Part shown: positions 39,619 through 52,100 of the stretch, piece after piece
Layout: every line of letters begins with the position of its first letter
Position numbering within the stretch: the first letter of the stretch is position 1
Assembly (NCBI GenBank): GCA_023807065.1
Contig: JAJJLU010000343.1
Coordinates: 1 to 64,000 of the forward strand
Source of the DNA: Isotricha intestinalis
Taxonomy: Eukaryota > Ciliophora > Litostomatea > Vestibuliferida > Isotrichidae
Reading direction: 5' to 3'
DNA: 64,000 nucleotides
Program-made: the position numbers and the translations under genes
Notes under the pieces: model-generated
What the model was told of the DNA's origin: nothing
Databases searched by the model: none
What the model saw: only the letters and a program-made list of their open reading frames with translations

Positions 39619-40830
39619 TTAATTATAAGCAATAATTAAAGTATTTTCTTTAGTATATTTAGAATGAATATATTCAACAATTTCAGCATATTTAAATCCA
39701 TTATTTTTTAAAAATTCACATCTTCCTTTATCTAAAATATATTTAATTTTTTTTCCTAAAATAAAACGTTGAGAATTAATATCTTTTAAAGTTCCCCAAC
39801 TAGATAATCTAACCATAAGATTGAATTCTTCTTCATTTATATTTAAAATATTTTTAACATAATTAAAATTACAATAAGAAGAAGAATTTAATAAATAATG
39901 ACAACAAGTAGAAATAACAATAATAATTTTATTATTATTCTCAATATTATTTTTACTTAAATATTTATTATAATTTATTATTTTCTCAATTGATAATTCA
40001 CATGCATTTCCACATAAATGTTTTGAAATAAAAATAATATTATTATCTTCTTTTTCATTTTTGATATAATTTCTCATTTCAATATTCTTAATATCAATAA
40101 TATCTCTAATAAAAAAATTATTATAATTATATTTTTTATTAAATTCATTTATTTTATCAATGATAAATTTATCATATTTATTTTTTGAAGAATATTTCAT
40201 TCTATCTATTAAAATATGACTTGAATTATTTTTAAATCCTATTTGAAATGTTTTTGATAATTCTCCTGAACCACATCCTAATTCAATTATTATGTTATTT
40301 TTATTTGATATTAAATCTAATTTTTTCAAATTTTCAAAAATAGAAATTTCTTGAAAAATATTTTTTGAGTTTTTACCTTCTAATTGATCTTTTAAAAATA
40401 TATTTTCAAAATCTAAATTTATGTATTCTTCATTATAATATAAATTTTCTAATATTTTAATATTAAATTTATCATAATTTTCATTTATTTTTTTTTCTAA
40501 ATTTTTTATTATTTCTTCACTAATATCATTTATTTTTATATTTTTTTTAATCCATATTCTTGGAGTTATAATATTTTCATCTGAAATTTCTTTTGTTTTT
40601 TTTTCTAAATTTTTTCTACATTTAACTAAATGTTTTTTTAAAGTTTCTTCTCCCATTTTATCATTACATTCAGGACATAAAATCATTTTTCCATGAGGAC
40701 CAATTTCATTTAAAGGTAAATGGATTTCACATAAATTTAAATTTGATTTATTTTCACATATTGGAAATTTACAATTTATATATTCTTTTCTTTTTCTATG
40801 ATATATTTTAAAGGAACATTTTTTTTCCAT
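39619..40830 (-). CDS. TRM13: tRNA 2'-O-methyltransferase TRM13
   Basis: A 403-residue protein with the full TRM13 plan. The N-terminus has the TRM13 CCCH zinc finger (CSFKIYHRKRKEYINC...C...C.IH, residues 5-38), then a CHHC U11-48K-type finger (CPECNDKMG...LKKHLVKC, about 54-71). The methyltransferase part has the SAM motif IIELGCGSGELSKTF (about 181-195) and the family-specific SKHLCGNACELSI motif and later STCCHY. TRM13 methylates the ribose at position 4 of several tRNAs in yeast; this conserved single-copy role is family knowledge. Only 50 bp separate its start from the RING-protein start on the other strand, a very tight shared promoter. Confidence 0.92.
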   Translation of the reverse strand: MEKKCSFKIYHRKRKEYINCKFPICENKSNLNLCEIHLPLNEIGPHGKMILCPECNDKMGEETLKKHLVKCRKNLEKKTKEISDENIITPRIWIKKNIKINDISEEIIKNLEKKINENYDKFNIKILENLYYNEEYINLDFENIFLKDQLEGKNSKNIFQEISIFENLKKLDLISNKNNIIIELGCGSGELSKTFQIGFKNNSSHILIDRMKYSSKNKYDKFIIDKINEFNKKYNYNNFFIRDIIDIKNIEMRNYIKNEKEDNNIIFISKHLCGNACELSIEKIINYNKYLSKNNIENNNKIIIVISTCCHYLLNSSSYCNFNYVKNILNINEEEFNLMVRLSSWGTLKDINSQRFILGKKIKYILDKGRCEFLKNNGFKYAEIVEYIHSKYTKENTLIIAYN

Positions 40831-40880
40831 AAATATATCAAATAAATATATTAATATTTAATTAAAAATAAATTTATATT

Positions 40881-41732
40881 ATGGATAATAAAAAAAAACC
40901 AATTAAAGAAAATAAAAGTAACAATATTAAAAAAGGAAAATTTAATATTGAAGTTGCAAAGAAAAAAAGTATTTTTCAAGATAAAAACTATAATATTATT
41001 AACATAGAAGTAATTTCAAATTCTCCAGAAGAAATAAAAAAATTAAATGAAAAATATGAAAAGATAATAGAAAAATATACTAAAATATATGAAGAATATT
41101 ATAATTATTTAAATGCATTTAATGAAAAAAGAAATTACACAAATAATTTAATAAATTATATAAATAAAAATATAAATAAAGAAAATCCACCTTCAAAAGA
41201 AATAAAAACAAATCTGAAAAATATAGAAAATTTAACAAATGAATGTAATAAAATAACAGATAAAGCAAATATTAATATTTCTCATATTAAAGTAAAAAAA
41301 GTAAAATTTATAGAAAGTAAACCAATAGAATCATTTAATAAAGAAATTATTTATTATCAAAATTTAATAAATACAATAAATCCTTTTTTAGAAAAAACAA
41401 AAGAAATTTTTGATAAATTTTTAAAATGTCAAAAAGCTATTATAGAAGATGAAACTTTTCCAATATCAAAAGTACATAAAAAACTAATATATGATAAAAT
41501 GAAAGTTTTTAAATATGGAGAATTATATAAAAATTATAGTGAAAATATAAATAAAGAAGAAACTTGTATAATTTGTTTAGGGGATTTTAAATCTGAAGAT
41601 ATAATTAAAAAATTTTTTTGTGGACATATATTTCATGATAATTGTTTAAAAGATTGGATTAATCAATCTGTAAAATGTCCTATTTGTAAATATGATATAA
41701 AAAGAGAATTAATGAATTATAAATTAATATGA
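40881..41732 (+). CDS. RING-H2 finger protein, coiled-coil, putative E3 ubiquitin ligase
   Basis: A 283-residue protein. The first ~225 residues are charged and helical, with long coiled-coil-like segments (about 50-110 and 150-205), and no membrane span. The C-terminus is a RING: ETCIICLGDFKSEDIIKKFFCGHIFHDNCLKDWINQSVKCPICK (about 225-270), with C-x2-C, C-x-H, x2-H...C and C-P-x-C in RING-H2 spacing. RING-H2 proteins usually recruit an E2 enzyme; substrate unknown. The stop is TGA. It is divergent from TRM13 and 184 bp ahead of a second RING gene on the same strand, to which it shows no similarity outside the finger. Confidence 0.8.
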   Translation: MDNKKKPIKENKSNNIKKGKFNIEVAKKKSIFQDKNYNIINIEVISNSPEEIKKLNEKYEKIIEKYTKIYEEYYNYLNAFNEKRNYTNNLINYINKNINKENPPSKEIKTNLKNIENLTNECNKITDKANINISHIKVKKVKFIESKPIESFNKEIIYYQNLINTINPFLEKTKEIFDKFLKCQKAIIEDETFPISKVHKKLIYDKMKVFKYGELYKNYSENINKEETCIICLGDFKSEDIIKKFFCGHIFHDNCLKDWINQSVKCPICKYDIKRELMNYKLI

Positions 41733-41916
41733 AATAATATTTGTTAAGAATTTATTATGAATTTGAAGTTCTTTTTAATTTTTAAATATGTGTTTTTTTT
41801 ATTTTTTATTTTAATTTAATTTTTATGCTATTAACAATCTAAATAATAAATTTAATATTATAAAATAAAATTTATATATTTATTTCAGAGCTTTATAAAA
41901 ATTTATAGGTAAAAAA

Positions 41917-42558
41917 ATGAAAATAAAATATTTTCTCTTTTTATTTTTCTTAATTGTATTTATAAAAACTCAATTCCAAAATATTGAAAATAATAATTCA
42001 ACTTCCTTCAAAAAATTTGGGTTGCAAAATGAAACATTAAATCAAGAATCAAATAAAAAACCAAAAATAAAATGTATTACAAAATCATGTCAAAAAAATA
42101 ATATAATTCAAAATGTTATTGTTTGTATAATAATAATGATATTACCATTTTTAATTGTGATTAAAATATATTGGTGTATTAAAAAGAAAAAATGTTTAAA
42201 ATCAAATATTATCAACGAAAATGAAGAAAGTAAAAAAGAAGAAGATACATATTCATCAAATGAAAAAATAATTTTAAAAAAATATTTTATTATCCATAAT
42301 ATTTTAATTAAAAAAATATATGATAATGAAATGATTAAATATGGTGATGAATGTTGTATTTGTTTAGAAAAATTTGTTAAGAATGAAAATGATATTTGTT
42401 TAGTTCCTTGTAATCATCTATTTCATTTTTCATGTATTAAAAATTATATTATTAGTAGTGATGATACATATTGTCCTTATTGTAAATTTGATTTTTTTTC
42501 TTTAATTAAACAAGAAAAAAAAGATATTAATTTTAATGAAGATGTTTTCAATATTTGA
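41917..42558 (+). CDS. Membrane-anchored RING-H2 finger protein, putative E3 ligase
   Basis: A 213-residue protein with an N-terminal signal peptide (MKIKYFLFLFFLIVFIKTQF), a short ectodomain, one membrane span (about 66-88, VIVCIIIMILPFLIVIKIYW) followed at once by a Lys-rich stop-transfer patch, and a cytoplasmic RING-H2 (about 145-190: ECCICLEKFVKNENDICLVPCNHLFHFSC... YCPYCKFDF). This is the plan of small membrane RING ligases (RNF13/GOLIATH-like without a PA domain), which act on endosomal or ER membranes. The stop is TGA. The partners and substrate are unknown. Confidence 0.8.
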   Translation: MKIKYFLFLFFLIVFIKTQFQNIENNNSTSFKKFGLQNETLNQESNKKPKIKCITKSCQKNNIIQNVIVCIIIMILPFLIVIKIYWCIKKKKCLKSNIINENEESKKEEDTYSSNEKIILKKYFIIHNILIKKIYDNEMIKYGDECCICLEKFVKNENDICLVPCNHLFHFSCIKNYIISSDDTYCPYCKFDFFSLIKQEKKDINFNEDVFNI

Positions 42559-42955
42559 AATATAAATTAATATTAAATGTAAGTATTTATTAATGATGAT
42601 AAGTAAAACTTAATAAATTATAAATATATACAGAAATAGAAAAAAGAATAAGTTCTTTGTAATGAGATTAAAAATTAGATAATATTAATAATAATATAAA
42701 AATGAGTTGTTAATAATATTTTATTGATTTATAAAAAGTTTTAAAATTAGCTTTAATATATCCTTAATATAAATTTAACTGTTCATTCATCTTTTTTTTT
42801 TTAGTTTTTTATTTTATACAAAATTAAATGTAGAGGAAAATATTTTTATGTTTTAATATTATATTCAATATTATTTGTTTATTGCTTTATAATTTATTTA
42901 AAAAAAAAATAATTAAAATAATTATCTTTTAAAAAAAAGATTAACTCAAATAAAA
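42559..42955. other. Intergenic region before the double M16 gene
   Basis: About 395 bp of AT runs. A poly-T/poly-A pair (about 42792-42801 and 42900-42909) and an A-rich leader precede the start at 42956. No RNA gene or ORF recognised. Confidence 0.4.
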
Positions 42956-45900
42956 ATGGATAACATACTTAAATTTAGTATATTGGAAGAAGAAGATTCA
43001 CAAAAAATAAATGATTATTTAAAGAAAAAAAATAACAAAATAATATATTATTTAATAATATTAATAGTATTATTTCTTATTTTTGTATCAATAATATTCA
43101 TGTTAAAAAGAAATGAAAAAAATAATTATAGAATTTTATATGAAGATTACCAAATAAAAAAACCAATAGGAAGTAAAATAAAAAATAAAATAATTCAACT
43201 GAAAACAAACAATTTGAAAATAGCAATTACTCAAAATCCTTATATAAAAGAAACTTCAGTATCAATAATTATACCTTTTGGTAATAATATAAATATAATT
43301 CCAGGTTTTGCAAATTATGCAAAAAATTTATTTTACAGTGGAAGTAAAAAATATAATGATAATACTTTATTTAGAAGTTTAATAAATGAAATTGGAGGAA
43401 AAGAAAATTCAATTTTATTAAATTCAGAAACAATTTTCCAATTTTTTTCCCCTTCAAATGAATTTGAAAATATTTTTCAAATTTTTTCAAATATGATTGA
43501 TCAACCTTTACTAAATAAAACTTTTGCTAAAAATTATATTAATTTAATACATTCTGAATTTTTAGATAAAAATATTTCTGGATTAAATAATTTTCTTGAA
43601 ATTGTTAAATTTTATGTAAATCAAAAACATCCTTTTTATTTTATGATTAATGGAAATAATGAAAGTTTAAATTCTATTGATTTTGATAAATTATATAATT
43701 ATACTTTAGAATATTTAAATTATTGTTTTGACCCAAATAAATTTAAAATGGTTATTTATTCAAATAAAGAAATCAAAGAAATAGAAAATTTAATATTAAA
43801 ATATTTTAATTTTGATAGCAAAAATGTATCAAATGAATTTAAAAATTTAATTGAAAATAAAATTAAATCTTTTAAAAGTGAAAAAATATTCAATGAAAAT
43901 ATAAAAGGAAAAATAATTCATTCTCAAATTTCAAATATAAATATATTATCAACTTCTTTTGAAGTTCCTGGAACAAATAGAAAAGATGGAATAATTCAAT
44001 ATTTATTAATTCATTTAGAAAATATATATGAAGGTTCACTTTTACAATATTTAAGAAATAAAAATTATGTTTTAGAAATTGAATTGAGTAAAGATGATTC
44101 TTTTTTAGATAAAAATATATTTATTATATTATTTTATTTAACTAAAGAAGGAATTCAAAATTTTAATGAAGTTCTTATTATCATTTTTTCTTATTTTAAA
44201 TTCTTAAAAGAAAATTGTGTAAATGAAGAAATTTGGAATAATTATAAAAAAGCAAGTGATAAAATAAATAAAATAAAATATGAAACAAAACAAAAAGATA
44301 TTTTAGATATAACTGAAAAATTATCTCAAAATTTTTTAAGAGTAGATAATGAAGAATATTATCAAGGAGGTTATTTTTTAAAATATGATAAAAATTTAAC
44401 TCAAAATTTTTTTAATTCATTAAATATAAATAATGCTTTATTAATTATTGATACAAATAGTGAATTTACTAGTATAAAAGATTTCAATAAAATATTTAAT
44501 AATAAAAATGAAACTTATTTAAGATATTATGGAACAAAATTAACAGAAGGAAAAATTCCAAATGAATTAATTGAAAAATTAAATAATTTAGATTATAAAA
44601 AATATAATTTTAAATTACCAAAACTAAATAATTTCATTACAAATAAAACAGAAGAAATTTTTCCTTGTTATGAAATGAAAAACACAAAATGTTCAAATGA
44701 TGAATATAATAATAAAACATATAATCCATTGAAAATAAACACTAAAGAATATGAATTAATATATTTAATAGATAAATCATTTCATTTATCAATAGTAAAA
44801 GCTCAATTAAATATAAATTTTGCATATTTAGGAGAAAATGATTATTTACATTTATATATTTTTTCTCAATATTTATTATTTGAAATTAATAGAGGAAAAT
44901 ATTATCAAATTAAAGGAGGAGGAATAAGTGTTAAAATTAATATTATTGAAACTGGACTTTCTTTTCAAATTTTTTCTAATTCTGATAATATTTATTCCAC
45001 TATTAAATTATTAATCAATTCTATTAAAGATACTATAAATAAAAATAAATATAGTCAATTTCAAGTTTATTTTTATTCTATTCATAAAATGTACACTACT
45101 GATTCTGGTTTTAGTTTATTTAATTCATATATTTTAATTAAAGATTTATTTTCTGTTAATTCTTTTTCTCAAAATTTAATAAATGAAGAAAAAAAAGTTT
45201 TTTCTTTTTCTTATGAAGAAATCACTCAAAGTTTAAATAATTTATTAGAAAGAGTTACTCCTTTTAATTTATATATTGTTGGTGATATTAATAAAAATGA
45301 ATTAAATAATATTTGTGATTATATTAAAAATACTTTAAATCCTAAAATAAATCTTCGAGATTCTTTAAAACAAAGATTTATTGGTAATAATAATCAAATT
45401 TATCTTATTAGAATAAATCCTAATATTTTTGAAAAAGAAAATTGGGTTATGACTTCTTTTCAATTATTAAATTTAAATGAAAAAGAAATTCAACAATTTG
45501 AAATTTATGAAAAATGCAATATTGAATTTTTTAATAATTATTTAAAATATAAAAAACAAATTGGTTATCGTTTAGAATATAAATTTGAATCAATATCAGA
45601 TTATCCAAATTTAAATTATTTATTCATTTCAATTGGAGGAACAAATTATTTTCCTTCTCAAATAGATAAATTTATTGATGAAGCAATTTTAAAATCCTTT
45701 GATAATAAATGTTTAAATTTTAAAAAAATATATGAATATATCAATCAAAAAAAAGAAAAGTTAATAGATATTCATGATAGGTTAAATCAAATAATAAACT
45801 TAAAAATAAATGAAAATGAAAAAAATAATAATAATTTACTATTATCATATTCATATGATGATGTATTAACAACAGTAAAAAAATATTTAAAAGAAAAACC

Positions 45901-48900
45901 AAGTAAAGCAACATTATTATTATATTCAAATATAAATCAAACAGAAATAGAAAAAGATTTTATTGAATCTTTAAAAACTAAAAGTTCTCTTTCACCAAAT
46001 ATAAAAAAAATACAAGCTTTTAATACAGAATTTCTAAAAGATTATACAAAAATTCCAGAGAATAATGGAAAAATATTTTATATTCCATATGAAAATTTAG
46101 AAATTATTTTTGATGGAAAAACAATTCAAAAACCATTAAATTATGATAAAGAAATAGAAATAATAAAAATTTATCCAAGTGAATATAAATTTATGTTAAT
46201 TGAAGATAAATACAATAAAAAAGGAGGAATTCAAATTAAATGTAATTATGGTTTTTTAAACGATTTAATTGATGGTTTTTCACATTATTCTCAACATAAT
46301 TTTTTAGGAGGAACCAAACAATTTTCCAGAGAAAATATATTTAATTTAATTAAAAAATTTAATGGTTTTATTCAAGGATATACTTATAATAGAAAAACAA
46401 TTTTTCAAATTTTTGGTCCTAATTTTCAATTAGAAAAAATTATTAATATAATGAGTAATATTATTCAAAATCGAGATTTTAATATTGATTTTCTTAATAA
46501 TGAATTAATTATTATAGATAATGAATTTCAATCTTATAATAATAGTTTATTTGGTATTAATGAAATATTAAAAAATAATGCTAATAAAGAACATAATTAT
46601 TATAAAAATATTCCTACATCAGGAATTGGAAATTATAATATTTTAAGTAAAATTAATCTTGATGAAAGAATTGAAAATTTAAAAAAATATTATGATTTAC
46701 TTTTTAATCCTAAAAATTGTTTTTTTTCTATTATTTCAAATAGAAGTTTAGATGAAATGAGATATTTAGCTTTTAATTATTTTAATTTTCAATTAAATAA
46801 TCCAACAGGTGATTTTGTAGATAAATTTATAAGTAAAAACTCTTCTTTTGGGAAAGTTAATTTATTTAATAAAGAAAATTTAGGTAAATTCATTCATATA
46901 AAAAGTGACACAACTTATTTATTAAAAATTATTTTTATTTTACCTAATTTTAACAATTATATTGAACAATCACCTTTTGAATTTATGAAATATTTATTAA
47001 ATGGTAATAATGAAGGAAGTTTAAAATATTATTTCAATATATATAATTATGCAAATTCATTTGATTTTTTAATTGATTATAAAAATAATTATATGTCTGA
47101 TTCTGTTATTTCAGAATTAAATATTAATTTAAATGAAAATGGAATTAATAATATTGATAATGTAATAGAAGGAATTTTTTCTTCTATAAATATAGCAAAA
47201 AAAAATTTTAATGAAGATTTATATAATAATATTCAATTAATTTTTAAAAAGAATTTTTTATTTAAAGAAAAAACAAATATTGAAATTAATATTGAAAACT
47301 TTGATAATATTAATAATTATGAAATTTATGGTAATGCTGGAATTTTAGGAGGATATTATTTTTATAATTATACTAAAAATAATATTATGGAATTTTTTGA
47401 TTATTTTACTCCTGAGAATTCAATTATTATTTTAAATTCAAATACAATTATAAATTCTAAATATTTTGAAAATCCAGAATTAAAAACAACAATTGCATTT
47501 AATATACCTTATCATATAAGTAGTTTATCAAAAGAAAATTTATCAAATTTAAAAAAAATAAATGATGTAAATAATTATCAATTTTTAATTAGAGAAAAAA
47601 ATGAAAAAATTAATTCAAACATAAAAATAGTAATTCCTTGTTATTTAAATTCTCCTTATAAATGTGATAATTATGAATATGATGATAAAAAAATTAATGA
47701 AAACTATAATCAACTTTATAAAGTGATTTCAGAGCCAAATATTTTATCTTTAACTAAAATAGATAAATCTTTTAAAATTCCTTTAATTAAAGGTTTAATT
47801 AAAATTGATTTTAATGAAAATGAAATTAAAAATTTATTAAATACAAATAATAAAAAAGGAATATATTATTTATTTTCAGATTATTTAATTTATAAATTAT
47901 ATAATAATGATTTATATGAAATTGGATTTAATTTTTCAATTATAGAAAATTCTTTCAAATCTTTTCAATTAAAATTTAATATTTATAGTGAACAATGGGA
48001 TGAATTTATTAATTTTTTTAAACAGTATTTTTATAATAATATAAAAGAATATGAATTAAATAATTTAAAAAGTAGATTAATTGAAAGAAAAAAAATAGGA
48101 AATGATCCTTTAATGAGAGTAGAAAATGAATTAAATTTAATTTTCAAAAAATTCATAACTTCAAATACTTTAGAAGATGATATTTCAAATGATGATATTG
48201 AAAATATAAATTTAGATGATTATAATAATTTAATTAAAACAATTCAAAATTTAGAAAAAAAAATTACTTTTTTCACAATTGGTGATATTAACATTGATAA
48301 AATTACTTCAATTACAAATTTATTATCTGAATTTTTAATTAAAAATAAAAATAATATTAATCTTCAAAGTTCACTTATAAAAAAAAATATATATTTAAAA
48401 GATAAAACTAGTATAATTTATTATACAAAAAATGAAAATTTATATGACAATCAATCTTCAATAATGATATTTTATCAATTAAATTCAACAGATATAATAA
48501 ATGACTTTAAATATTATTCTTTATGTATTGGAAATCACTTTTATGAAAATATAAGAACACAAAAACATATTGAATATAACATTAAAAATTATTTAACTGA
48601 AATTTTAGGAATTAAATATTATATTTTTTATACAAAAGGTTCAAATTATTCTCAAGAAGAAATTGATAAAATATTTAATCAAGAATTAACAATTCTTTTA
48701 ATATTAAATGTCCTGAATTAAGTGATATATATAAATATGAAAAGATTAAAAATAAACCAACTTTTGAAGATAGATTTAATTATTTATATGATAAAATTAT
48801 TAGTGGAAATTATAATAAAGAAGAAAAAGAAGATATTACAAATGAAAAAAAATGGGATGATATAATTTATAATATTAAAAATTATTTTGAAAATAAACCA

Positions 48901-49053
48901 AGAAGAATTGCAATTTATTATTATAAAACTAATTTAACTGATCAATTTATTAATGAGTCGGCAAATAAATATAAAAAGTATTATTTGAATGATGAAATAA
49001 AAAATGAAATAACAAATAATTTAAATTATTTAAATAATTATAATAATAAATAA
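42956..49053 (+). CDS. Giant membrane-anchored double insulysin-like (M16) protein, active sites degenerate
   Basis: The main frame is 1921 residues (to TAA 48721). A TM segment at 29-50 after a charged N-terminus makes it type II, with the rest luminal or extracellular. Two full insulysin-like halves (each ~950 residues) follow. In the first, the HxxEH zinc motif is replaced (GFANYAKNLFYSGSKKY, 117-133: N, K and N at the three key places). In the second it is GFSHYSQHNFLGGTKQF: both His are kept (1110, 1114) but the catalytic Glu is Gln (1113). The M16 C-terminal RT..IEY and KQIGY-like motifs are also visible. From 48700 coding continues in another frame to TAA 49053 (CPELSDIYKYEK..., about 117 codons), matching the expected insulysin C-terminus, so there is a 1-base frame break near the T run 48696-48699. 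Confidence 0.82.
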
Positions 49054-49107
49054 TATAATAAAAAAATTCAAATTTATAATAGTTTTATATATAATAAATA
49101 ATAAATA

Positions 49108-52100
49108 TTATAAATTTTCATTCAATGCAAGTAATAAAATTTCTTGTAATTTATTTTTAATTAAATCATTATTACAAAAAATACAAGAAACTAATAATTC
49201 ATTTATTTCTTTTTTATATTTTACATTTTTATAATATTGAAATTTAATTAAAGCGCTTATTATAATTTTTTCAACTTCTTCAGAGATATGTTTATAAAAG
49301 ATATTTTTTTCATAAAAAGTTTCATTATTAATTGAAATATTATCTTTTTGATTTTTTAAATTAATTTCATTTAAATTTTGAGTTTCTTCAACAAATATTT
49401 TTAAAACATAAATTGACATTTCATATATTTTATTGGTGTATTTTTCTTTTAATTCACTTCTATCAAAACAATAATTTAATAAAGTAAAATAAAGATCTAA
49501 ACTTCTTTCTTCTTGAGAATAAATAACAACCCTTTTTTTATTATCTGAATATATTATTTTTCTTAATTCAAAATTTTTATTAAATTTAATTGCAATTTCG
49601 TAACTTCTTTTAAGTAAAATAATTAATTTTTCTAATTCATTAATTTCAATATTTTGAATATTTATATCTAAAAAATTTTCTAAAGTATTTAAAAGAATAA
49701 TAACGACTTGAGAACGTAAAATATTTATTGAACTATTATTTTTTAATATTTCTATATTTATTTTTTCAGAATTTTTTTCAAATGATTCAAAATCACTTTG
49801 TAAATTATTTTCAAATATATTAACTAATAATTTAAATAATAATAAAGGATAATCTTTAATTAAATTTAAATTTTTTTGATTAATTAATATTTCAAAACAT
49901 TTAACTCCATTAATACATACTTTTCCATCTTTATTATTATTACACATTTTTTTAACTAAATTTAAAATAAAATTAATTTGATTTTGGTTTAAAAAATCCT
50001 TATTATTATTTATTATTAATAAAATATTTTGAATAAATTTCATTAAAATTTCTCCTGAGTTATGTTCTAACAATTTTTCACTTAAAGGAAAGAAGATTTC
50101 ATCTTTAATATTACTACTAAAATTTTTATCAAATTTTTTTTCTTTTAATCTCTTATTTAAAATATCAAATAAACCTTTTAAAGAAATCATACTTACATTA
50201 TCTCTTTTATCAATAATTAATTCAGCCAAATCTTTTAAAGAAATAATTAATTTATTTTTATCATTAATTTCATTAATTATTTGAAATAACATAACTAAAA
50301 TTTCTTCTGGAAAAGAACTCGAATAACTAACTAAACAATTAGTAATATCATTATATAAATTTATATTTTTCTTTAAATAATTATTAATACACCATTTTAA
50401 AAAATCAAAACTTTGTTTTTTTAATTCTTCATCTTTTTCTTTTGAAATAATTTTAATTAATTCTATTATTTTTTTCCATCCTCTTTCAACAATATATTTT
50501 CCATCATTTTGAATTAAATTAATAAAACAAACAATAGCAAATTCTTTTCTTTTATTTTCATTAGTATTAATATCAGATTTTTGGAAAATAATTCTAAAAG
50601 GTCTTAATAATTCAATTTGAAAATCATTATTATTTTTATATTCTAAATATTTTTTACTTAATTGTCTTAAACAATCAATTCCTTTTTCACTGATTTCTTG
50701 ATTATCATTTAATGAAATTTCTATCAATATTTTACTTACTTTTTCCCATATTTTTAACCAAATTAAATAATTTCTATTCATACATAATTCAGTTACTTCT
50801 ATTAATTTATGTAATAAAAAATATCTATTATTTAATATTATATCTTCTATTGATAATTCACATAATGAATTTATAAAATCTAAAATTGAGTCATCATTCA
50901 TTTTTTCACTTTTTAAAAATATTTTTTCATAATCTTCAGATGTTATTTTATTTATAAATTCAATATTATTTTTCTCTATATCAAAGTCGTTTTCTATTAT
51001 TAAACTTTTTTTCCTTTTTATTTTCAAACTTTGAAAATAATTTTCTCTTTCACTTTTTGGCATTGATTTAACAGTTAATAAAGAATCTAATTTATTAATA
51101 ATTTTCAAAACAATTTTCCAAGAATTTTTAAAATAACTATTTCCATCTTTTAAAGACAATTCGAAAATTTTTTTTAAGCATTCAATATTTTTATCTTTAA
51201 TTTCTTTGAACTGGAATAAATTAGTTAAATTACAAAGACCTTTAATTAAAGCATCTTTAGCTAAATCTAAATTAATAAAAGATAAAATTTTAATAGTTTT
51301 AGTAATTCCATCAATACATAATTGATATAAATTTTCATCATTACTTTGTTCAATAACAACACTAAAAACAGCTAATAAAGGAGACCAAATAGATTCCATA
51401 AAAGGATAAATATATTGAAATTCATATATTATAATATATTGCTTTCCTTTTCCTTGTTTTAATCTTTCTTTACATTCATTTAATAATCTTGTACTTTCTA
51501 ATTTTATTCTATTTTCTCTATTATTTAATTTCTCTTTTTCTTTCTCTATTTCAGGAAGAGATAATGGATTATTTAATATGTCATTATATATATTTTGTAA
51601 ATATTCTTTATTTAAATTTTTAGTTGATTCTTGAGTTGAAAGTAAATTTAAAAAACCATCAAAACCCATTTTTTCTTTTACATTTGGATTATGTAATTCT
51701 GTTTGTAATATTATTATTGTAAAAGATAAATAATATGAAGTTTCTTTATTTTCAAATTTATTTGGATTGTCTTTATTATATTTATTTGAAAATACATCTA
51801 ATATTCTATCTATTTTTTGTCCTTCACCAGGTAATTTAAATGTAGATAAATATTTTCTTAAACTATTTATTAAATCTAATCCGGTAAAATTAAATAAATC
51901 TGTATAATTTTTTAATACTTTTAAATTAATTTCTGAATTATCTCCTAAAATTTCTCCTACTTCTTCTTTATTTAAATTATTTCTTTTTAAAAAATTTGCT
52001 ATATCTTTTGCTTCTTCTTCTTTATCTTCTTGAGAAATTATTCCTGAAGAAATTAAATATTTAATTCCTTTTTTATATTTAATATTAAATTTCTCAATTC

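Noticed and set aside
48710..48744. 35-nt intron at the end of the double M16 gene
   Set aside because: It restores the frame, but begins GTCC and ends AAAAG, unlike the GTAA...TAG introns found here, and it would remove coding-like residues; a 1-base frame break is simpler.
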